This document shows, piece by piece, positions 1 through 9,131 of a stretch of DNA of 64,000 nt. The notes beneath the pieces are model-generated. The model was given only the letters and a program-made list of their open reading frames with translations, did not search any database and was not told where the DNA came from. The DNA lies in contig NC_090282.1 in NCBI RefSeq assembly GCF_037392515.1, positions 53,778,843 to 53,842,842 of the forward strand, in the 5' to 3' direction. Each line of letters opens with the position of its first letter. The first letter of the stretch is position 1. Source of the stretch: Haliotis asinina. Lineage: Eukaryota; Mollusca; Gastropoda; Lepetellida; Haliotidae. Position numbers and translations under genes: made by a program.

Positions 1-375
1 ACAATAGGATCGGCTATGACCCAGATATACACCGGTATTGTGTCACATTTCCTTCCCATTCCACCAGAGCGCCGACTTTACCTGTGGGAGGACCTCGAGA
101 AAGACCCTTTTATCGAACACGCCGTGAGCTCTATCAGCTGCGGGCTGTACCACAAATATGGTATGTTGTTGGCTCCAGTGACGGCGGCGATTATCACGGC
201 AAAACATTGTCAATTTGAGAGAAAGAATAATAATAATAGTATAGATGGATGCTGCACAGGAAACCCCAGTGGAGGTACCCCCAACAGTGGAGGAGACCCC
301 AGTGGGGGTACCCCCCACACCCCCAACAGTGATGGAGGAGACCCCTTCAACAGTAACCAGGCAGAAGAATCCTAA
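1..375 (+). CDS. Polinton conserved membrane-associated protein, 3' part
   Basis: This is the C-terminal part of the gene seen in full in copy B (19929-20531). The frame is already open at base 1, so the start lies outside the window. Visible are a conserved block with IPPERRLYLWEDLEKDP, a hydrophobic stretch (GMLLAPVTAAIITA) that could be a membrane segment, and a Gly/Pro/Ser/Asp-rich tail. The low-complexity tail overlaps the next gene in another frame from 245. No known family recognised; its place between ATPase and polymerase in copy B suggests a virion or morphogenesis role, which is inference. Confidence 0.6.
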   Translation, partial: TIGSAMTQIYTGIVSHFLPIPPERRLYLWEDLEKDPFIEHAVSSISCGLYHKYGMLLAPVTAAIITAKHCQFERKNNNNSIDGCCTGNPSGGTPNSGGDPSGGTPHTPNSDGGDPFNSNQAEES

Positions 376-580
376 GAGAGTAGCTGCCGGTAAAAAACGG
401 TGGTGTAACCAACATAAAGTGACCAACCCAACCAGACTGTTGTTGGCTGTAGGCGTAACTGCTGCCGTGGTTATAACATGGTTATACGTGGGGGTTCCCT
501 CCCACAGTGAGCCACCACCCACCCCCAACAGTGGGGGTGTGGGGGATACCCCCACTATTGACCCGCATATCATGTTATAA
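245..580 (+). CDS. Small Polinton membrane protein with Pro/Thr-rich N terminus
   Basis: A 111-residue protein from ATG 245. Residues 1-40 are Pro/Glu/Thr/Val-rich, residues 40-60 are basic (KNPKRVAAGKKRW), then comes one hydrophobic segment (LLLAVGVTAAVVITWLYVG) and a Gly/Pro/Thr tail. It looks like a single-pass membrane protein. Its first 44 codons overlap the preceding gene in another frame, and the same overlap is open in copy B (19727-20065). The Pro/Thr segments are encoded by G/C-rich micro-repeats. Function unknown. Confidence 0.55.
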   Translation: MDAAQETPVEVPPTVEETPVGVPPTPPTVMEETPSTVTRQKNPKRVAAGKKRWCNQHKVTNPTRLLLAVGVTAAVVITWLYVGVPSHSEPPPTPNSGGVGDTPTIDPHIML

Positions 581-606
581 TTTTAATATTTTATATCATA
601 TACATA
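581..606 (+). promoter_or_regulatory. AT-rich late-type promoter candidate
   Basis: An almost purely A/T spacer (TTTTAATATTTTATATCATA) separates the stop of one gene from the ATG of the next at 607. The same element lies at the equivalent place in copy B, and similar AT-rich spacers precede other genes of the element. Assignment as a promoter is inference from position and composition. Confidence 0.4.
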
Positions 607-834
607 ATGTCTGAGGGGAAAACGTTCGTCAACGACGCATACCACGCCACAGTGGTCGCTAGTCTAGCCGTAGGGTACGCTCGGTTGACTAAAATGGTGC
701 TTAAACAACCAACTATCAAGCTAGATTTCAACCTGCAGGATATGGGTATGCTCATAATGAACCTTGGTATGGCGATGGCCACAAAAGACATCCTAGTAAA
801 ACAAGGGATCATACCTGATAATATAATGAAATAA
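607..834 (+). CDS. 75-residue hydrophobic Polinton protein
   Basis: A compact protein starting MSEGKTFVNDAYHATVVASL, with alternating amphipathic or hydrophobic helices (VVASLAVGYARL, MGMLIMNLGMAMA) and a charged end. It is nearly identical to the copy B protein at 19473-19700. The 9-bp gap to the next gene suggests co-expression. No family recognised; small size and hydrophobicity would suit a minor virion or membrane protein, but that is a guess. Confidence 0.6.
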   Translation: MSEGKTFVNDAYHATVVASLAVGYARLTKMVLKQPTIKLDFNLQDMGMLIMNLGMAMATKDILVKQGIIPDNIMK

Positions 835-842
835 ATATAGGG

Positions 843-1262
843 ATGGCCACGATAGCTATGATGGTCGGTGGGGCGTTAGTGAATGCCCTGGCATTTTCCG
901 GGAGTAATTTCCTCTTCTCGAAACTACGAGATGGGGCTGAAATACAGGAAGAAAGGAAGCGACATGATCTCGCTATTGAGAACTTACAAAAGGCACAGGC
1001 CGAGTACGCTAAAAAACGCCTCCAGAGGATCGATTTCATTAACGAACAACTCAAGCGTGAAAACCATGCCGTTCAAACATTCAACGATGTTGATGAAGCA
1101 ATGAAAGAATACTACCTACTAACTGGTAAACAATTGGAACCGCTTAATAAACCCACACTCGCTCAGTACTACACACCATCCAAGGGACAAATGAATCGTG
1201 AACTGGGCTTCATAGTTTTGGGTATAGCAGCTACTGCGTTGGTTGCGAAGCAATTAAACTAA
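843..1262 (+). CDS. Coiled-coil protein with hydrophobic ends
   Basis: A 139-residue protein. Residues 1-22 are hydrophobic (MATIAMMVGGALVNALAFSG), residues 30-90 are charged and helical with heptad-like Glu/Arg/Lys/Gln patterning (coiled coil), and the last 18 residues form another hydrophobic stretch (FIVLGIAATALVA). The topology suggests a membrane-anchored coiled-coil protein. The copy B homologue (19039-19464) is two residues longer. Function unknown; both copies are open and conserved, so the gene was under selection recently. Confidence 0.6.
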   Translation: MATIAMMVGGALVNALAFSGSNFLFSKLRDGAEIQEERKRHDLAIENLQKAQAEYAKKRLQRIDFINEQLKRENHAVQTFNDVDEAMKEYYLLTGKQLEPLNKPTLAQYYTPSKGQMNRELGFIVLGIAATALVAKQLN

Positions 1263-1281
1263 AATACCTATATAAGTAAAC

Positions 1282-1548
1282 ATGAGACCCGCTCCATACC
1301 GATGCGAATACATACTTATGGGGAAGACCGAGGCCTGTGGTAGGAAATGCAGGAATCAGGGGTTCTGTTGTTTCCATATGGGAAGTCCTAACTACACGTG
1401 TTCTGTGTGTGGTATCGGGGTTAAAGGGCACTACTGTCTATGTAAAGCTCACGGAGCGAACGTAGTCAGACATCAACTCATCTACGAGAATAAAAAAGGC
1501 TACATAAAAGAACGTAGGCGACTGCTCAAGATAGACTCCAATGCGTGA
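1282..1548 (+). CDS. Cysteine-rich small protein, zinc-binding candidate
   Basis: An 88-residue protein with about twelve cysteines and several histidines arranged in C-x2-C or C-x3-C pairs (CRNQGFCCFH, CSVCGIGVKGHYCLCKAH), followed by a basic C terminus (YIKERRRLLK). The pattern suggests two zinc-binding knuckles, so a nucleic-acid-binding role is plausible. Copy B carries an almost identical gene at 18753-19019. It lies directly upstream of the polymerase block. Family not recognised. Confidence 0.6.
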   Translation: MRPAPYRCEYILMGKTEACGRKCRNQGFCCFHMGSPNYTCSVCGIGVKGHYCLCKAHGANVVRHQLIYENKKGYIKERRRLLKIDSNA

Positions 1549-1563
1549 AAGGGTTACCTCCCC

Positions 1564-1799
1564 TTACTGTGAACCAATTAGACATTGGTTCTCTTAGGTG
1601 TAAACACTATGTATACTGTGTGCGAGCTAAAGCGGGTCGCAAAACAGAGAGGTGTGATCGGGTATTCTCGAATGCGGAAGTCAGCATTGTTGAGATTACT
1701 GGGTTTAGAAGCCCCTCCTACGGTAAAACAATTAAAAACTCAAGCGAAACAGCTTGGATACACGGGTTATTCAAACATGGGGAGAGACTGGTTAGTCGG
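1564..1799 (+). repeat. Direct duplication of polymerase 5' region (first copy)
   Basis: The stretch beginning TTACTGTGAACCAATTA at 1564 is repeated from 1900 with an offset of 336 bp and only scattered differences, covering the leader and the first HeH/SAP repeats of the polymerase gene. Copy B has it once. Copy A therefore gained a partial tandem duplication after the two elements split, or copy B lost it. Confidence 0.8.
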
Positions 1800-1854
1800 A
1801 TTGTTATCACATGATACCTCGCTGATAGAAGACTTCCGAGAATTGGTCTCTTAG
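1609..1854 (+). CDS. Stand-alone HeH/SAP-repeat protein made by partial polymerase duplication
   Basis: An 81-residue frame from ATG 1609 with two HeH/SAP-like helical DNA-binding repeats (VCELKRVAKQRGVIGYSRMR and TVKQLKTQAKQLGYTGYSNM) and a short separate tail ending RELVS. The same two repeats form the polymerase N terminus at 1945. An AATAAA and an AT-rich tract (1862-1898) separate it from the polymerase, so it may be expressed on its own. Copy B lacks it. It could be a real small DNA-binding protein or simply a duplication by-product; I favour a possible new gene at moderate confidence. Confidence 0.5.
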   Translation: MYTVCELKRVAKQRGVIGYSRMRKSALLRLLGLEAPPTVKQLKTQAKQLGYTGYSNMGRDWLVGLLSHDTSLIEDFRELVS

Positions 1855-1944
1855 ACATGTCAAATAAAATACAGGATTGAAATATATTTTTTATTAAGGT
1901 TACTGTGAACCAATTACACATTAGTTCTCTTAGGTGTAAACACT

Positions 1945-4900
1945 ATGTCTACTGTACGCGAGCTGAAGAAGGTCGCAAAACAGAGAGGTGTGATCGGGTA
2001 TTCTCGAATGCGGAAGCCAGCATTGTTGAGATTACTAGGTTTAGAAGCCCCTCCTACGGTAAAACAATTAAAAGCTCAAGCAAAACAGCTTGGACACACG
2101 GGTTATTCAAACCTGGGGAGAGCCGGGTTAACCGCATTGTTATCACATGCTCCCGTAGCACGTCCCACTGTAAAACAACTGAAAACCGAGGCACACGATT
2201 TGGGTTTAGGCGGGTATTCTCGTATGAGAAAACCACAGCTTGTAGAATTATTACGACAGAATAGAGCTATTGACCTACAGTTCGTGCGCACTGAGCACGC
2301 CGTAGGCAACTATTTGAGAGGTTGGCGCATGCGCGTTGATAGAAACATAGACATTACAGATATCAAGCCTCTGATAGCTGATAAGATCAACCAGGAACTA
2401 AATAACCTAGGAAGTATCAAGTTTCAGATCACAGTGAAAATGTCGCTCGATAAGCAGGTCTCCACAGGGGCCACTGAGTATGTTCAGCCTTACTTCCGAG
2501 GTCAACAAGAGGTCGCCACACATACAGAGACCATTGACGCATCAATCGATACCAGTTTTCAGCAGATACGAGAATACCTAGAACGCTACACACACTTGGG
2601 GTCCGGGTGGGCTGTAGATAAAATCGATAATGTCTATCTAGACATAGCTAACTACGTGCCGTTCAGAGGCGGGTCATACCTAGCCTTACCTCCCTACTAT
2701 AGGAACAAACATGCCATAGTAAACGTTAAGAATAGAGGAAACGATTGCCTGAGGTTAGCTATCAGGTCAGCCTTATTTCCAGCTGGCACTCATTCAGATA
2801 GGCTTTCTAGCTATCCCCAAGACGATGGGCTCAACTGGGATGGTATAGATGAACCCACCCCAATATCCCAGATCACTAAAGTAGAAAAACAGAATAATCT
2901 GGCTATAAATGTCTTTGGGCACGAAGGTAACACAACAATAATACACAGGGTCAGCCCGGTGAAGGATCGCCAAGTTATCAATATATTCATGATCCAGCGA
3001 GGTGAAAAGTATCACTACACGTGGATAAAACATCTCAGCCGGTTGTTGCACGACCAGTCGAAACACGTTGGGGAAAAACACTTTTGTGTACGATGCCTAC
3101 ACGGTTTCAGTCGAGCTGATTTATTAGAATCCCACCGGGATGATTGTCAAGGTGTGGGGCAGACGGCCATACGAGTCGACATGCCTAAGGAAGGTGAAAA
3201 TATCCTACAATTCAGTAACCACAAGAACCAAATGTCTGTACCTTATATTATATACGCCGACTTCGAAGCCTTAGTTGTGGGTGGGGATTCCCCCAGTGGG
3301 AGCTTCACCCACAAGACACAAGAGCATAAAGCCTGTTCGTTTGGATACATTGTCGTCCGTTGTGACGGGGAAACGAAAGCTCCGGTAGTGTATAGGGGCC
3401 CTGACGCGGCTGAAAGGTTTCTAAAGTGTTTGCAGGAGGAAGAAAAAATTATTAGGAATGCATTGTATAGAATCGCTCCCATGCGTATGACCCGAGTCGA
3501 CAGGTTAGCTCACGCTAGTAGCACTAACTGTCACGTGTGTGACTCACCACTTAACGGTGATTCGGTGAGAGATCACTGCCACATAACTGGTAAGTATAGA
3601 GGCGCCGCTCACAACGCGTGCAACCTCAAGCTTAAAATCAACCCTAAGACAATAAACATCCCCGTTGTCTTTCACAACTTGAGAGGGTACGACTCACACT
3701 TGATCATGCAGGCCATCGCGAAAATCGATGGTAATATAACGTGCATCCCCAACAACATGGAGAGATACATCTCCTTCAGCTTAAACGGACTTAGGTTCAT
3801 TGACTCGTTTCAGTTCCTCCTGTCGTCACTCGACAGTCTGGTCAAGGCCAACAATACCTTCCCTATCACCGATCGATACACAGACGCCGAGACTAGACCC
3901 CTGCTTATGAGGAAGGGTGTGTACCCCTATGAGTACATGGATAGTTGGGCCAAGTTCACCGAGACCAGACTACCCCCTATTGACTGCTTTTATAGCAAGC
4001 TGAATGAGGCGTCCGTCTCACGAGATGATTACTCGCACGCGACTAACGTATGGAATAAACTGGGTTGTAAGAACCTGGGTGATTATCACGACCTGTACTT
4101 GAGGACAGATGTACTGCTGTTAGCCGACGTGTTTGAAACGTTCAGGCGGACGTGTTTAAAGCAGTATAAACTCGACCCCGCATGGTATTACACCAGCCCA
4201 GGTCTGTCGTGGGACGCCTTGCTTAAAAAGACCGGAGTTAATTTGGAATTGCTCACAGATTACGACATGCACCTATTCATTGAGAAAGGCTTGCGAGGTG
4301 GGATTTCCATGGCATCGCTAAAGCAAATAATCAATACGTGAAAGGTTACGATCCTAACAAACCAACCAATCACATTCTATACCTCGACGCAAACAACCTG
4401 TACGGCTGGGCCATGAGCCAGTATCTACCTACAGGGGGATTCGAATGGGTACCCCACATTGATGTTATGGAGGTTGCACCAGATTCGAACAAAGGGTATA
4501 TCCTCGAAGTTGACTTAGAGTATCCCAAGGAATTACACACATCGCACAACAGCTATCCCCTTGCACCCGAACGTATGAGGGTTAACACAGACTGGATGTC
4601 TGAGTACCAACATAACTTGTCAGGTGGGCGTGTGACAGACGTTGAAAAACTCGTGCCTAACTTAATGAATAAGACCAAGTACATCGTTCACTATCGCAAC
4701 CTACAGCTGTACCTGTCGTTGGGTATGAGGCTGACCAAAATACACAGGGTGCTCATGTTCGACCAGAGCCCATGGATGGAGCCCTACATCAGAATGAACA
4801 CAGACCTACGAAAAAAAGCCACCAGTGATTTTGAGAAAAATCTCTACAAGCTCATGAATAACTCGGTGTTTGGTAAGACTATGGAAAACCTGAGGAAACG

Positions 4901-5624
4901 CGTGACCGTGAAGCTGGTTAGATCTAGTGAGGAAGACAAGCTCAGGAAATTGATAGCCAGTCCGGCATTCAACCGTAATAAAATATTTACAGACAACCTG
5001 GTTGCCATACACATGAAGAAAAACCACATAAAATTCAACCGGCCTGTTTACGTGGGGATGAGCATCCTCGATTTATCCAAACACCTGATGTACGACTTTT
5101 ACTACAACGAGCTCAAGAAACAGTACGGCGACAGGTGTGAAGTACTGTACACTGACACGGATTCCCTGCTGATGGAGATTCGAACCGAGGACGTGTACGA
5201 GGACATGAAAAAACACCTCGATTTATACGACACCAGCGACTACCCTAAGACCCATACCCTACACAGCACGGTAAATAAAAAGGTCCTAGGTAAGATGAAG
5301 GACGAGTGTGCTGGCACGCCCATAGCCGAGTACATAGGTTTGAGACCTAAGATGTACTCCATACTGAAAGCCGACAATAGTGAGATCCGGAAGGCTAAGG
5401 GGGTTAAGAAGTATGTGGTGAAACAACACATCAAACACGCCAGATTCAAGGAAGCCCTGTTCAAGACCCGTACCTTTAGACATAAAATGAACACACTTAG
5501 AAGTGATGGGCATAAGATATACGGACTGACTATAAACAAGACGTCCCTGTCGCCTATGGACACGAAACGTTGGATAGCTATTGATGGGATAAACACATAC
5601 GCGTATGGACATGAAAAAATTTGA
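1945..5624 (+). pseudogene. Polinton protein-primed DNA polymerase B (copy A), interrupted
   Basis: Family-B protein-primed polymerase that replicates the linear element from its termini. Parts in order: three N-terminal HeH/SAP-like repeats; a C2-H-C finger-like motif (FCVRCLHGFSRADLLESH); exonuclease I (YIIYADFEAL); an endonuclease VII-like zinc region (CHVC, RDHCHITGKYRG); exonuclease II (HNLRGYDSH); exonuclease III (YLRTDVLLLADVF); polymerase motif A (LYLDANNLYGWAM); motif B (KLMNNSVFGKT); motif C (YTDTDSLL). Near-identical to copy B (15030-18692), which is open throughout. Copy A looks interrupted about once. The gene end overlaps the integrase start by about 20 bp. Confidence 0.92.
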
Positions 5625-6573
5625 GGCTATTTACTACAGCCCGCGTGGGTACTGGAAAGGAGCTAACGCAGTAGATAAGCTAGCTAAACTAGCGCGAGTA
5701 CCCCCGGAGGAAGCCAAAGCGTGGCTTGAAAAACAAGCCCTGTGGCAGATCTATTTGCCGGCACCACGCTACGTGCCTAGAAGGAGGTTCGGTATTAACA
5801 TACCTAATAGCGTTCACCAGGCAGACCTACTGTTCCTACCCCACGACAAGAGGTACAAGTATGCCTTAACCGTAGTGGATGTAGCCAGTCGTTACAAGGA
5901 AGCCGAACCCTTGACCACGAAAGATTCGGCCCAGGTAGCCAGAGGATTTGAACGCATATACAAACGCAGCCCACTGACGTGGCCAACAGAGCTGCAAGTT
6001 GACCCCGGACGGGAGTTCATGGGTGCCGTGTCACAACTGCTAGCCAAACACGATACAAAGGTCAGGCGTGGCACGGCCGGAGCCCATCGCAGCCAAGCCA
6101 TAGTTGAGAGATTTAATAGGACTTTGGCTGAGCGCTTGTTCGGCTATCAGTATGCTAGGGAGATGACCACCCCTGGAAAACGATCGACTGAATGGGTCAC
6201 GAGGTTACCCAAGGTGGTGTCGGCAATCAACCATGAAGTCACCCGTCTCACCGGTAAGAAACCGGCAGACACTATCAAACTAAAATCAATAGTTGCAGAG
6301 TCGGCCGCTCCATTGCGTGGGAAGGAGAAACAGATACCAGATAGGGCTCTAGTGAGGTATCTATACCAGCCGGGGGAACATGAGGGCGATAGCCGTAAGC
6401 GGGCCACCGATCCTATATGGTCAGTCAAAACTTACAACATAGATAAAGTGGATATGAAAGCCGACGAACCTAACTTGTACTACTTGAGGGGTGGGCCGGG
6501 TAGGGGTTTTGTAAGAGAAGAATTATTGATCGTACCGTACGGCACAGTATTACCTCCTACCAAGGCACAGTAA
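5605..6573 (+). CDS. Polinton integrase (DDE, retroviral type), copy A
   Basis: A 322-residue retroviral-type integrase that would catalyse insertion of the element. The rve core shows the catalytic triad in context: Asp in SVHQADLLFLP, Asp in LQVDPGREF, Glu in QAIVERFNRTL. The C-terminal region (about 240-322) is a chromo/SH3-like module with YNIDKVDMKADEPNLYYLRG. The last 74 codons lie inside the terminal inverted repeat. It overlaps the polymerase end, as in copy B. The start ATG 5605 gives MDMKKFEAIYYSPRGYW, a short helical leader before the core. It looks whole. Confidence 0.93.
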   Translation: MDMKKFEAIYYSPRGYWKGANAVDKLAKLARVPPEEAKAWLEKQALWQIYLPAPRYVPRRRFGINIPNSVHQADLLFLPHDKRYKYALTVVDVASRYKEAEPLTTKDSAQVARGFERIYKRSPLTWPTELQVDPGREFMGAVSQLLAKHDTKVRRGTAGAHRSQAIVERFNRTLAERLFGYQYAREMTTPGKRSTEWVTRLPKVVSAINHEVTRLTGKKPADTIKLKSIVAESAAPLRGKEKQIPDRALVRYLYQPGEHEGDSRKRATDPIWSVKTYNIDKVDMKADEPNLYYLRGGPGRGFVREELLIVPYGTVLPPTKAQ

Positions 6574-6706
6574 TTACCGCCAACTTTTTTGTAGTAGGGG
6601 TAATAGTAGCAAGAGCTAAGGGGCCCACCAACACCTTATTTAGTAAATAAGGCGTTGTAGAGACTTTTCTTGAAAGTGGTCCAGAACTATCATTCCCTAT
6701 ACTACT
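6352..6706. repeat. Polinton A right terminal inverted repeat
   Basis: From 6352, inside the integrase gene, to the terminus at 6706 the sequence matches both ends of copy B. It contains the 3' end of the integrase gene, the conserved GTAGTAGGGGTAATAGTAGC block, a near-perfect palindrome (6634-6652) and the terminal CCCTATACTACT. The matching left repeat of this element is outside the window. Confidence 0.85.
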
Positions 6707-6710
6707 TGTG

Positions 6711-6778
6711 TTTCAGTATGTTAGGATACGTTTTAAAAAACATGTCGAAAATATTATCACAAGAGGAATATGTAATCA
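6711..6778 (+). repeat. Direct repeat flanking the LINE (left copy)
   Basis: Starting TTTCAGTATGTTAGGATAC and ending GTAATCA, this 68-bp stretch recurs at 7455-7525 with about 10% divergence and a small insertion. A shorter relative occurs on the minus strand near 13900-13946. It may be a long target duplication of the LINE or part of an older host repeat. Confidence 0.65.
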
Positions 6779-7414
6779 TATATGTAATATCGCCTGACCC
6801 ACATTTCTTTGGTATACATAGATTGTATTGTTTGATGTATTTTTACCCACAATTTAAAGATATATTACTGTTTTGTGTACAAATCAGCTCAAGGGGAAAA
6901 TTCTCAAAATACTGCAAACTCTGCAAAAGATACTGTAATGATTATGACTGCCATATAATTATACACTGTGAACACTCTGTGAACAACAGAAACAACTTCT
7001 TTTCAAAACTCATTGATCTCCTTGATGTGGATGTTTATGTACAAATAGAACTACAATCTGAAGATGAAATGTTGTCACTGCTTTCTTGGGGTGAACTACC
7101 AATAACTAACGATATTGATGAAATGTCATGGAGATGCATGATTGTCCTCTTCTGTAAATACTTATATTCATTGCTTCCCTCTCTAAACCTTGCATTCTAG
7201 GCCTTTCATTATTTTTCTTTGTACATATGATATAGTTATATATGACTATATGAATGTATTGTAGATATATTGCTGTGATAATGTTGCTGTAAATATTTTA
7301 TGTATATGTTTACAATAATCTTCGGACTGCAGTCTGGAGGAAATAAAGAGATTCATTCATTCATTCATTCATTCATTCATTCATTCATTCATTCATTCAT
7401 TCATTCATTCATTC
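6779..7414 (+). mobile_element. LINE non-LTR retrotransposon, 5'-truncated 3' end
   Basis: The frame open to 7200 ends with a C-terminal zinc-knuckle region as found after LINE reverse transcriptases (CKLCKRYCNDYDCHIIIHC, then an HSVNNRNNFF-type helix). A 3' UTR follows with an AATAAA at 7341 and an (ATTC)16 tail at 7351-7414, replacing poly(A) as in several LINE clades. The reverse transcriptase and endonuclease domains are missing, so this is a dead 5'-truncated copy. Its clade (CR1/L2/Jockey-like) cannot be settled from this fragment. Confidence 0.7.
7351..7414 (+). repeat. (ATTC)16 microsatellite tail of the LINE
   Basis: Sixteen perfect ATTC units follow the LINE 3' UTR, consistent with a tetranucleotide tail produced by target-primed reverse transcription. 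The His-Ser-Phe-Ile repeat seen on translation is an artefact of this microsatellite. Confidence 0.95.
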
Positions 7415-7454
7415 TGCATACCAAAGCAGGGAGACTATACGTAACTTTAATATG

Positions 7455-7525
7455 TTTCAGTATGTTAGGATACATTTTAAAAAACATGTTGAAAATATTG
7501 TTATCATAAGAAGAATATGTAATCA
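7455..7525 (+). repeat. Direct repeat flanking the LINE (right copy)
   Basis: Second copy of the 6711-6778 sequence, 40 bp beyond the LINE tail. The stretch from here to about 7630 is otherwise featureless A/T-rich DNA. Confidence 0.65.
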
Positions 7526-7629
7526 GATGACATTTTTCACTAGAATAAAATTTAAGAGGGGAAAAGGGATGTCTTACCATTATAAAATTCTATCCACAGA
7601 GTAGCCAAGGATGGGAAGAAATACTTTTT

Positions 7630-9131
7630 AAGGTCATCTACAGGTAGCTGTCCTTATGTACTCAACAAAGCCTTAAGTACAAAATGAAGTCTCAGCCCCT
7701 CCCTCCACCCTCTAGGTTCTTTCTGGCTGGTGCAGAGACCCCACCTCATCCCTTTGACTATCATCTACAAACCCATCTACACTGAATATTTCATTCACTC
7801 TCTCTCCCATTTCAGCCAGCATGGGCGACTGCCTCAGCTCGTCAGGTGAACAGTCAGTGTGTACCATAGAGGTGCTGCCAGCTGTCTAGGAGAGCTTCAT
7901 CCAGCCCCAAGCACCCCAGAGGACTGGTAGGAAATGAAATGCATCTTGTATTTCCTCTGTCTTTTCTCAAAATATCCATTGTGCACTTAAGACCTTTCTG
8001 TGCACTTAAGGTCTTGTATAGGAGTTGTTAAGTGCACAGAAAAGCCTTAAATGCACAATGATGTCTTGGCCCCTCCCTCCACCCTCTTGGCTGTTTCTGG
8101 CTGGTGCAGAGGCCTTTCCCCATCCCTTTGACCATCTACAAACCCATCTACACTGAATATTTCATTCACTCTCTCTCCCATTTCAGCCAGCATGGAACAC
8201 TGTCTCGGCACCTAGGGCGAAGAGTCAGTGTGTACCATAGAGGTGCTGCCAGCTGTCTAGTAGAGCTTCATCCAGCCTCAAGCACCCCAGAGGACTGGTA
8301 GGAAATGAAATGCATCTTGTATTTCCTCTGCCTTTTCTCAAAATATCCATTGTGCACTTAAGACCTTTCTGTGCACTTAAGGTCTTGTATAGGAGTTGTT
8401 AAGTGCACAGAAAAGTCTTAAATGCACAATGATGTCTTGGCCCCTCCCTCCACCCTCTTGGCTGTGTCTGGTTGGTGCAGAGGCCTTATCCTATCCCTTT
8501 GACCATCTACAAACCCATCTACACTGAATATTTCATTCACTCTCTCTCCCATTTCAGCCAACATGGGTGACTGCCCCGGCTTGTCAGGCGAAGAGTCAGT
8601 GTGTACCATAGAGGTGCTGTCAGCTGTCTAGTAGAGCTTCATCCAGCCCCAAGCACCCCAGAGGACTGGTAGGAAATGAAATGCATCTTGTATTTGCTCT
8701 GTCTTTTCTCAAAATATCCATTGTGCACTTAAGACCTTTCTGTGCACTTAAGATCTTGTATAGGAGTTGTTAAGTGCACAGAAAAGCCTTAAATGCACAA
8801 TGATGTCTTGGCCCCTCCCTCCACCCTCTTGGCTGTTTCTGGCTGGTGCAGAGGCCTTTCCCCATCCCTTTGACCATCTACAAACCCATCTACACTGAAT
8901 ATTTCATTCACTCTCTCTCCCATTTCAGCCAGCATGGAACACTGTCTCGGCACCTAGGGCGAAGAGTCAGTGTGTACCATAGAGGTGCTGCCAGCTGTCT
9001 AGTGGAGCTTCATCCAGCCCCAAGCACCCCAGAGGACTGGTAGGAAATGAAATGCATCTTGTATTTGCTCTGTCTTTTCTCAAAATATCCATTGTGCACT
9101 TAAGACCTTTCTGTGCACTTAAGGTCTTGTA
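7630..9131 (+). repeat. 371-bp satellite array, orientation 1 (about 4 monomers)
   Basis: Tandem monomers of 371 bp: equivalent points recur at 8104, 8475 and 8846. The first monomer is diverged, marking the old edge. Each monomer has a GGCCCCTCCCTCCACCCTC tract, a conserved ATTCACTCTCTCTCCCATTT segment and an 84-bp imperfect hairpin built from repeated GTGCACTTAAG motifs (for example 8348-8431). The array changes orientation at 9131/9132, the centre of one such hairpin. Short frames of 65 codons recur but follow the repeat; I do not regard them as genes. Confidence 0.95.

Larger units (their letters stand above)
1..6706 (+). mobile_element. Polinton/Maverick copy A, right-hand part
   Basis: The window opens inside a Polinton and runs to its right terminus. 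Parts in order: the end of a membrane-associated protein gene, five small genes, a HeH/SAP-repeat gene, protein-primed DNA polymerase B, DDE integrase, and a terminal inverted repeat ending CTATACTACT at 6706. Gene order and sequence match copy B (minus strand, 13969-28195), which is near-identical over the shared genes, so both look young. The left half (ATPase, capsid genes, left TIR) lies outside the window. It looks mostly whole with about one break, in the polymerase gene. The target duplication cannot be checked because the left end is absent. Confidence 0.93.

Noticed and set aside
7351-7414. His-Ser-Phe-Ile repeat protein
   Set aside because: Translation of an (ATTC)n microsatellite.
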